Under the pieces are notes generated by a model, which was not told where the DNA came from, did not search any database, and was given only the letters and a program-made list of their open reading frames with translations. A DNA stretch of 15,403 nt from an uncultured Bacillota bacterium (GTDB lineage: Bacteria > Bacillota > Clostridia > Christensenellales > QAND01): NCBI GenBank assembly GCA_905208455.1, contig CAJLPK010000036.1, positions 1 to 15,403 on the forward strand, in the 5' to 3' direction. The position numbers and the translations under genes are program-made. The first letter of the stretch is position 1. Every line of letters begins with the position of its first letter. This document shows positions 7,432 to 12,085 of this stretch, piece by piece.

Positions 7432-8181
7432 TTATTCCGTTTTGGCGACTACGGTCGCTTCCCCCTTTGCCGTCACGACAAAGGTGGATAGGTTCACCTG
7501 CGCCACCGTCACCTTTTGCCCGCTTGCGATGGTGTACTCCTGCCCGCTGACAAAATCGTTCCAGCCCGTGGTATCCAGCGCCTGGCCCACCGTTGCTTCC
7601 GGGGCCTCTGCGCCGTATTTATACACATATTTGTTGCCCACCGCCGGGACGGACGGCGTTACCGTCAGCAGCGTATCGCCCGCTGACGTGCCCGCTGCGG
7701 ATTCTACCGTCAGCGCATCCGTCGGTGTGATGGTGGAAAGCACCGGCTTTCCGTTGATGCGGATCTCAAAGGAAACCGCGCTGCCGTCTGTGGTAGCGCC
7801 GCCCAAATCCGTTACGTTGGCAATCGTCACATCGGCGGTAAACTGATTGATCAGGTTATCCGCCGCCGGGACGGACACACGAATCTGCGTGTCGCGTTCC
7901 GCCATCAAGCCAAACTTGCGCGACGGGTTGAAGATCCATTCCTGGGCCGGGTCGCCCACGATTTTGCGCCCGGTGCAGGTATAGGCCGGTGCTTGGCCGG
8001 TCACATAGTTGCTGGCAAAGCCCTTGTTGCTCATAAAGAAATACTGCTGGATGGTTTCATTCAGCGCTTCTGTCAGGTTGTCAATGCCATTGCCGAACGC
8101 GGCCCAGGTCGGCGTTTGTGCCGTGGGCGCAATGTTCAGTTCGATTTGAATGGCATGTGTGACAAGCATATAATCTGCCAT
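7432..8181 (-). CDS. Major tail (tube) protein
   Basis: A 249-aa protein starting MADYMLVTHAIQIELN; the ATG at 8181 follows GAGGGG and begins right after the tail terminator-type gene. Placement before the chaperone/Gp15/tape measure genes is diagnostic for the tail tube subunit. Residues 1-150 form the likely tube domain (DNLTEALNETIQQYFFMSNK; YTCTGRKIVGDPAQEWI; SFEIRINGKPVLS). Residues about 157-249 form a separate beta-rich domain (YVYKYG..., TTGWNDFVSG, IASGQKVTVAQVN) that resembles the C-terminus of the major capsid protein in this same window. I infer it is a surface decoration domain. A strong terminator directly follows the gene. Confidence 0.88.
   Translation of the reverse strand: MADYMLVTHAIQIELNIAPTAQTPTWAAFGNGIDNLTEALNETIQQYFFMSNKGFASNYVTGQAPAYTCTGRKIVGDPAQEWIFNPSRKFGLMAERDTQIRVSVPAADNLINQFTADVTIANVTDLGGATTDGSAVSFEIRINGKPVLSTITPTDALTVESAAGTSAGDTLLTVTPSVPAVGNKYVYKYGAEAPEATVGQALDTTGWNDFVSGQEYTIASGQKVTVAQVNLSTFVVTAKGEATVVAKTE
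7435..7713 (-). other. C-terminal decoration-like domain of the major tail protein
   Basis: Residues about 157-249. Its key pattern is S-A-G then Y-V-Y-K-Y-G-A, T-G-W, a G-x-x-Y-T-I or A-L-E-T turn, A-S-G-Q-x-(V/I)-T-V-A-x-V-N, and A-x-x-G at the end. The same order of elements occurs in major capsid residues about 303-397. Confidence 0.6.
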
Positions 8182-8183
8182 AG

Positions 8184-8579
8184 TTATTCCCCTCTATCAT
8201 AAAATTTGACCCTAAGCGCAGAGCCATAGAGCCATTGGCCGCTTTCCTCCCGCCCTACATACTGCGGGGCCGTAGAGGTGCTTATATCCAAAATCTGAAA
8301 ATTTTCGTCCTGCGGATACCATTTCCTTCGGGATAGGCTTTTGTGGATCGCCCCTAGCTGGCTTGATACCGTTTGCTGCTCCGTGTGCTTTCCGTTGAAA
8401 AGCAGGGGCATTTCCACCAGTGTGTTTTTGTCCAGGTATATCTCGCTTGGCGCACCACTGCCCCAGGTCATGCAAAGCCCGTTGTCCGGCGGCAGCGGGC
8501 CGATGATGATGCTTGCATACGGTGCTGTCTGCTGTGCCATGGCAATGACTGCCAGCAGGACGTCATCATATACGCTCAT
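8184..8579 (-). CDS. Minor capsid protein 3-type / tail terminator-like protein
   Basis: A 131-aa protein whose ATG overlaps the previous stop by four bases (ATGA). Features include an N-terminal helix (YDDVLLAVIAMAQQT), a LPPDNGLCMTWGSG turn, EMPLLFNGKHTEQQTV, then KWYPQDENFQILDISTST and a C-terminal strand ending LRVKFYDRGE. This pattern and the position right before the major tail protein agree with the phage 'minor capsid protein 3' family of A118-type phages. In analogous phages, the last connector gene before the tail tube gene encodes the tail terminator ring. The functional role is inferred from gene order. Confidence 0.75.
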   Translation of the reverse strand: MSVYDDVLLAVIAMAQQTAPYASIIIGPLPPDNGLCMTWGSGAPSEIYLDKNTLVEMPLLFNGKHTEQQTVSSQLGAIHKSLSRRKWYPQDENFQILDISTSTAPQYVGREESGQWLYGSALRVKFYDRGE

Positions 8580-8923
8580 GGTTTCATCCCCTTTTCAAAG
8601 GCTTTTTGCGCCACGGTATCCAATTCGCGCTTGTAGGTGTTTACGCCCTTTTCCACCCAGTGCAGGGATGCCTGCGGGTTTTTGTCCTTGGAGGGCTTCC
8701 CCTCCTCATACACCCTGCGGGCGTATACGGTGTCCCAGATGGCAAGCCCGTCCTTGGGCCTGCTGGCAATCAGCGCGCTTTCCATCAATGTGCCTTGATC
8801 CTCGCGCACGAATATGTTGCCGTATGCAATCACGGATTCCGTCACCGCTGTTACCATGCTCTGCTTCCCCTTTTCCACCTTAGCGCGGATGCCGCCCATG
8901 TTTCGCAGAATCTTGACCGCCAT
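8576..8923 (-). CDS. Minor capsid protein 2-type / HK97 gp10-like neck protein
   Basis: A 115-aa protein. The ATG at 8923 shares one base with the preceding stop (TGATG) and is preferred over an in-frame GTG three bases upstream. The N-terminal helix (ILRNMGGIRAKVEKGKQSMV) and the central LMESALIASRPKDGLAIWDT and YARRVYEEG, followed by NPQASLHWVEKG, match the minor capsid 2/HK97 gp10-like pattern. That pattern includes helix, SG-like loop, then a beta portion with Y...YEEG and a Trp motif. Such proteins act at the head-tail interface. Translational coupling with both neighbours is likely. Confidence 0.75.
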   Translation of the reverse strand: MAVKILRNMGGIRAKVEKGKQSMVTAVTESVIAYGNIFVREDQGTLMESALIASRPKDGLAIWDTVYARRVYEEGKPSKDKNPQASLHWVEKGVNTYKRELDTVAQKAFEKGMKP

Positions 8924-9306
8924 CACACCAGCCCCAGCTCCACATGATGGACGCGAACAGCCGGCACATCCGGCACAATGTCCACTGTAACGACTTCATA
9001 GAAGCCGCAATTTTGCCCGGCGGCGTTGTATACCTCGCAGCGCATCGGTTTTCCCGCCCTTTCAGACTGCGCCGTGAGCGCCATGTAATCCAGCCGGGGC
9101 AGGGACGCTGTGCCGTCTACAAACAAGACAGAGCGCAGCACGACCTCCGTGTTGTCCTTCGTCTTTTTCACTTCATTGGTGGTTTGCAGGTGCACCCGGT
9201 TCACCTCGTAGGTCTCCCAGGCCGCTTTTTGCCAAACATCCAGGCCTGTGCATACCTTCAGCAGCATTTTGTCCGTCAGTAAAGCCCCGGGAATCGGTCT
9301 GAGCAT
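8923..9306 (-). CDS. Minor capsid protein 1-type / head-tail stopper-like protein
   Basis: A 127-aa protein starting MLRPIPGALLTDKMLLKVC, with GGAGGG before ATG 9306. It overlaps the end of the upstream connector gene by 31 bases in another frame. The short N-terminal segment IPGALLTD..., the NEVKKTKDNTEVVLRSVLFV block and a beta-rich C-terminus (GFYEVVTVDIVPDVPAVRVH) fit the Minor_capsid_1 / head-tail joining family. The protein probably forms the stopper ring below the connector. Domain assignment is by recollection of the family pattern and gene order. Confidence 0.72.
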   Translation of the reverse strand: MLRPIPGALLTDKMLLKVCTGLDVWQKAAWETYEVNRVHLQTTNEVKKTKDNTEVVLRSVLFVDGTASLPRLDYMALTAQSERAGKPMRCEVYNAAGQNCGFYEVVTVDIVPDVPAVRVHHVELGLV

Positions 9307-9701
9307 ACCGCCACCCTCCTTTCCAGCAAGGGGGTCTGTTCTAACAGCAGTGTGGCAAGCGGACTCAGCATCCTGGAGGCTGCCGTTGCGTTGGCGTCGG
9401 ACGACCGCCCTCCGCCGGAAACGGAAACCTTGCCCACCGTAAAGGTTTGGCCGGTTTCCCCCGTGAGCACGGTTTCCAGGCCCTGCTGGGTAAAATACAA
9501 TACCTGGGCTGCCGCTGCCTTTTGCACCAGCGTTTGGATACAGGCAGGCAGGGCGGAGAGCCCCCCGCCCTGGATGATCCTGTATTGTGTGATGCTGTCG
9601 ATCAAATCGCTGGCTTGTCCGGCGTACACGAGAAATGCATCCTCCGATATGGGGGGCACTCCGTACAGCTCTGTATACTGTTCATAGGTGATGTACGCCA
9701 T
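9276..9701 (-). CDS. Head-tail connector / adaptor protein
   Basis: A 141-aa protein with AAGGAGGG before ATG 9701, 9 bases past the major capsid stop. It is mostly helical. It starts YITYEQYTELYGVPPISEDA, then has AGQASDLIDSITQYRI and a long helix CIQTLVQKAAAAQVLYFTQQG. A VGKVSVSGGGRS hairpin and a C-terminal Leu-rich helix follow. This is the gp6/gp15-like connector architecture found directly after the capsid gene, where a ring of adaptor proteins sits on the portal. Confidence 0.8.
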   Translation of the reverse strand: MAYITYEQYTELYGVPPISEDAFLVYAGQASDLIDSITQYRIIQGGGLSALPACIQTLVQKAAAAQVLYFTQQGLETVLTGETGQTFTVGKVSVSGGGRSSDANATAASRMLSPLATLLLEQTPLLERRVAVCSDRFPGLY

Positions 9702-9710
9702 TTGCCCTCC

Positions 9711-10904
9711 TTACGCGCCGACGACCGCCGCTGCAGAGCCGGCCGCTACCGCCGTATTGCCCTTGGTAGTATTGACAAGCGCTACGGTGATGGTCTGGCC
9801 GCTGGCCGTTTCCAGTGCGCTGCCGTTTTGTACTGCCGTCCAGCCGGAAGTGCAGGCTTCCCCGTAATCGGGCAGGTCTGCCGACGCGCCGGATTTTGCC
9901 ACATAGCCCATGCCGTACGGCGCGGGCAGCAAGCCGTTGATGACGGTATGCGTTGCGTCTGCTCCTGCGCTCGTGGTAAAGGCCACCGTGCCAAGTGCGG
10001 GCGCGCTGGCGATGTTGGCAAAAATGCCGGGCAAACGCTGGTTGAGGGCAAACACATCGTAATAGTAGCGCTCATAATACAGCCATTTGCCCTTGGTGGC
10101 CGCCGTGGGCGCGCTCATCATCGAGGTATCATAGACAACGGGCGCTACCAGGGACAACGGGTTGACCAGCAGCATGTTGATTTGCTTGGCCCCGGCTGCC
10201 GGTGTCCAGCCCTGCGTAAAGTCGTATGCCGTCATCATAATATCGCCCGGCACTTCCTTGATAAGCACGCCGTCGAGCTTGCCGACGTTGCGGTCTACAT
10301 TGCGGATGCCGGTATCTGCCTGGATAAAGCGGGTAATGCCCGCCGCCTCCTTCAACAGCTTGTACGCATCCGGCGTCATATAGGCGGTCAGCTGGTCGCG
10401 GTTGACGCGCTGGTTCACCATATACGCCAAATATCCGTCCCAGGTGGATAGGATATTGTCGGCGGTCAGGCTGGTGGAATCCACGCTGCCAAAGCCAATC
10501 GCGGCGTCTGCTGCGGCCTGGGCCGCATAGGCGTCCATTTCCGGGATTTTCTGAAACTGGTTGAAGGTTTCCGTGATGTTGGCAATGGTCGCCACCATGT
10601 TGGTTTCCTGGATGTCCATCGGGTCTACCAGGGTATCCCACTCCCTATCCATGCGCATGGTCAGGGGCTGCATTTCATTGTTCCAGTTGCGGGTGAATAC
10701 GCCGTCGATCCTGTCTCTGTCCACAGCGCGCGCCCCGCTGGTAGACATGCTCGGCACCATGACGGTCTTGCCGTTTGCAGGCTTGTATTTCGTGCTGTTC
10801 GGCCCGTTCCAGATTTCATTAAAATAGGACAAATACGGGTAGGCGTTCGCAAGCTCTTTTGCGTACTCTACGGCGTAGTTGACCGGTTCTTGTGTAAAAG
10901 CCAT
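9711..10904 (-). CDS. Major capsid protein
   Basis: A 397-aa protein with GGAG before ATG 10904, beginning two bases beyond the scaffold stop. Residues about 1-300 are a coat protein: MAFTQEPVNYAVEYAKELAN, NGKTVMVPSMSTSGARAVDR, then the coat core with YMTPDAYKLLKEAAGI, KLDGVLIKEVPGDIM and LVNPLSLVAPVV, and LYYERYYYDVFALNQRLPGI. The scaffold immediately upstream and connectors downstream confirm the role. Residues about 303-397 form an extra Thr/Ala/Gly-rich beta domain likely displayed outside the shell, related in pattern to the tail protein C-terminus. Confidence 0.92.
   Translation of the reverse strand: MAFTQEPVNYAVEYAKELANAYPYLSYFNEIWNGPNSTKYKPANGKTVMVPSMSTSGARAVDRDRIDGVFTRNWNNEMQPLTMRMDREWDTLVDPMDIQETNMVATIANITETFNQFQKIPEMDAYAAQAAADAAIGFGSVDSTSLTADNILSTWDGYLAYMVNQRVNRDQLTAYMTPDAYKLLKEAAGITRFIQADTGIRNVDRNVGKLDGVLIKEVPGDIMMTAYDFTQGWTPAAGAKQINMLLVNPLSLVAPVVYDTSMMSAPTAATKGKWLYYERYYYDVFALNQRLPGIFANIASAPALGTVAFTTSAGADATHTVINGLLPAPYGMGYVAKSGASADLPDYGEACTSGWTAVQNGSALETASGQTITVALVNTTKGNTAVAAGSAAAVVGA
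9714..9998 (-). other. C-terminal decoration-like domain of the major capsid protein
   Basis: Residues about 303-397 include TTSAGADATHTVI, GYVAKSG, CTSGWTAVQNG, TASGQTITVALVN and a closing A-A-G segment. The order and spacing resemble the C-terminal domain of the major tail protein (SAAGTSAGDTLL, KYVYKYG, TTGWNDFVSG, IASGQKVTVAQVN). The most telling shared blocks are G-W followed by G, then A-S-G-Q-x-hydrophobic-T-V-A-x-V-N. Confidence 0.6.
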
Positions 10905-10907
10905 GTG

Positions 10908-11405
10908 TTATTCTCCTTTCGGCCTGCCAAAACTCCAATAGTCGCCAAAGCTGGGGCTTTGCTTGCCCTGCGGCATAGAGCCCTCCACTTTTGCACCGAA
11001 CTGCGGGGTTTTGGGCGGCTGCTCTGTTTGTTTGGGTGTAAAATATTCTTCATACTGCTCCGCGATGTGTTCTAGCTGCTCGGGGATGGGCTTTGCCTGT
11101 TCCCCGCGTTCCAGCATTTTGTATACTGCCTCGCGGAATTTTGGTTTTACCGAGGAAAACTCATCGCCGCTTAAAGCCCGGAGCATATCGCGCTCCTCCG
11201 CCACGGTTTTGTATGCCTCGGTTTGGGTCACATCGCCGGGCGCATCTTTCTTTGCGTCCTCCAATGCGTGGTTGATCTGTTCCTGCACCTCGGATTTCGG
11301 CAGATAGTTGGCAGCCAAAGCCCTGTTGCTTTCCGTCATCAGATACTCGATCTGCTCGTCCGTCAGCCCTTTTTCCTTGAGCACAGTCCGTTTGAATAAC
11401 GCCAT
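10908..11405 (-). CDS. Phage capsid scaffolding protein
   Basis: A 165-aa charged, helical protein directly before the major capsid gene, the usual scaffold position. The N-terminus has a GLTDEQIEYLMTESNRAL helix, the middle is a coiled coil (VAEERDMLRALSG; FREAVYKMLERGEQ; EQLEHIAEQYEEYF), and the C-terminus is Pro/Gln/Gly-rich with TPQFG and SPSFGDYWSFG. A short C-terminal element that binds the coat protein is typical of scaffolds. ATG 11405 is preceded by AAAGGA. The gene is the first after a strong terminator (11484-11507), so its transcription depends on readthrough or an unseen promoter. Confidence 0.82.
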   Translation of the reverse strand: MALFKRTVLKEKGLTDEQIEYLMTESNRALAANYLPKSEVQEQINHALEDAKKDAPGDVTQTEAYKTVAEERDMLRALSGDEFSSVKPKFREAVYKMLERGEQAKPIPEQLEHIAEQYEEYFTPKQTEQPPKTPQFGAKVEGSMPQGKQSPSFGDYWSFGRPKGE

Positions 11406-11416
11406 TTTTCCGTCCT

Positions 11417-11460
11417 TTCTTTTCCGCCCTCAGACGCGGGGCGCTGCGTTCTTTTCCGCC
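11417..11460 (-). repeat. Pair of 12-bp direct repeats in the scaffold leader
   Basis: The minus strand carries GGCGGAAAAGAA twice, at 11449-11460 and 11417-11428, 32 bases apart. This lies in the 115-base gap between the terminator and the scaffold start. The second copy runs into the AAAGGA ribosome site. The gap holds no convincing promoter. Purpose unknown. Confidence 0.5.
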
Positions 11461-11483
11461 GTTACGCTGGGCGAAGTAGCAAT

Positions 11484-11507
11484 AAAAAAAGCGCCGGCGG
11501 GCGCTTT
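11484..11507 (-). terminator. Intrinsic terminator upstream of the scaffold gene
   Basis: An 8-bp stem, AAAGCGCC with GGCGCTTT, encloses a 4-base loop (11496-11499). On the minus strand the stem runs into a run of seven Ts (11490-11484). It is GC-rich and strong by inspection, 14 bases beyond the stop of the 60-aa gene. It separates the two small accessory genes from the scaffold/capsid genes. Confidence 0.88.
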
Positions 11508-11520
11508 GCTTATTCTGTTT

Positions 11521-11703
11521 TTATTCATCGTCCATCTCGCTGTCCTGCGCGCCGGATGGAAATTGCGCTGTCGCCGCTTGCAGCATCGCTTTAAGCGACG
11601 TTTCCAGCGGCCGTGTAATGTTCTCCTCTTGGTTGTCCATCATCGTGCGCACAATGGCCTGCGCGCCTTCCAGCGTGCGGCACATTTTCTGGCAGTCAAT
11701 CAC
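11521..11703 (-). CDS. Small hypothetical phage protein (60 aa), GTG start
   Basis: A 60-residue protein of unknown function, helical and amphipathic (MCRTLEGAQAIVRTMMDNQE; PLETSLKAMLQAATAQF), with an acidic tail ending EMDDE. The start is a GTG at 11703, supported by an excellent AAGGAGGAGG site six bases upstream. Its first eight bases overlap the end of the upstream zinc-ribbon-like gene (GTGATTGA). It is the last gene before the strong terminator. It might be a small head accessory protein; no family is recognised. Confidence 0.65.
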   Translation of the reverse strand: MIDCQKMCRTLEGAQAIVRTMMDNQEENITRPLETSLKAMLQAATAQFPSGAQDSEMDDE

Positions 11704-11875
11704 CGTTTGCCTCCTCCTTCTCCGTCTTTTTCTTTCTGGGTACCGCCTTTTTCTTCGGCGTTTGCCGCGGGGCCAGGTAGGCCCTGTATGCTTCTGTGGT
11801 CATGGATACGCCGCACTTTGTGCAGTGCACCCCGTCCGCCTTCCCGATAAACGTGTGCTTGCATGATTCCTTCAT
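11696..11875 (-). CDS. Small zinc-ribbon-like basic protein (59 aa)
   Basis: Starting at ATG 11875, after AGGAGGG, this 59-residue protein opens MKESCKHTFIGKADGVHCTK. It has C5-x-H7 and C18-x-x-C21, a possible four-ligand zinc site. A second half rich in Lys/Arg follows (TPKKKAVPRKKKTEKEE). An in-frame ATG nine codons upstream lacks a good ribosome site and overlaps the terminator, so 11875 is preferred. The basic tail suggests nucleic acid contact, but this is inference. The gene lies downstream of the terminator that closes the putative toxin-immunity cassette and has normal, higher GC than that cassette. Confidence 0.68.
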   Translation of the reverse strand: MKESCKHTFIGKADGVHCTKCGVSMTTEAYRAYLAPRQTPKKKAVPRKKKTEKEEANGD

Positions 11876-11900
11876 GGTTTCCCTCCTAAACATTTGCATC

Positions 11901-11927
11901 AAAAAACCACCCTCATTGGGGTGGTTT
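11901..11927 (-). terminator. Intrinsic terminator closing the putative immunity gene
   Basis: A 9-bp stem, AAACCACCC with GGGTGGTTT (11919-11927 and 11904-11912), has a 6-nt loop and six Ts on the minus strand (11906-11901). The 5' arm begins in the last base of the stop codon of the 52-aa gene. It insulates that gene from the rest of the head operon. Confidence 0.85.
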
Positions 11928-12085
11928 CATTCTTTTATTTCCTCAAACTTTTCTGGGGGATAAAGATAATCCTCCCCAGAATCGTCTTTGATTCTGTACC
12001 ATCCTTTTTCTATCGAAATAACCTCATAGGTTTTCCCTTGTGTCAGCATCAAAAATTCTGTTTTCCCATTCCATTTAACTTTCAT
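11927..12085 (-). CDS. Putative immunity protein for the MuF-linked toxin (52 aa, SH3-like)
   Basis: A 52-residue protein opening MKVKWNGKTEFLMLTQGKTY, then a central EVISIEKGWYRIKDDSGEDY and ending YPPEKFEEIKE. The pattern of short beta strands (VKWNG, FLMLTQGKTYEVISIE, WYRIKDDSG, DYLYPP) suggests a small SH3-like barrel. Similar short proteins ending in D-D-S-G-E-D-Y-L-Y-P-P are, to my recollection, common hypothetical proteins in Bacillota. ATG 12085 has a clear AGAGGTGG site and overlaps the minor capsid stop by 11 bases, implying coupled translation. It is slightly acidic (11 D/E against 9 K/R). The immunity role is inferred from its position directly after a toxin-like domain, its size and the low GC it shares with that domain. 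Confidence 0.75.
   Translation of the reverse strand: MKVKWNGKTEFLMLTQGKTYEVISIEKGWYRIKDDSGEDYLYPPEKFEEIKE

Noticed and set aside
9447..10451. Plus-strand open frame of 334 codons opposite the major capsid gene
   Set aside because: It is antisense to a clear capsid protein and a connector, with a low-complexity composition typical of shadow frames.
10129..10641. Minus-strand alternative frame of 170 codons within the capsid gene
   Set aside because: It is an out-of-frame shadow with Gly/Arg-rich low-complexity product; the capsid frame is clearly the real one.
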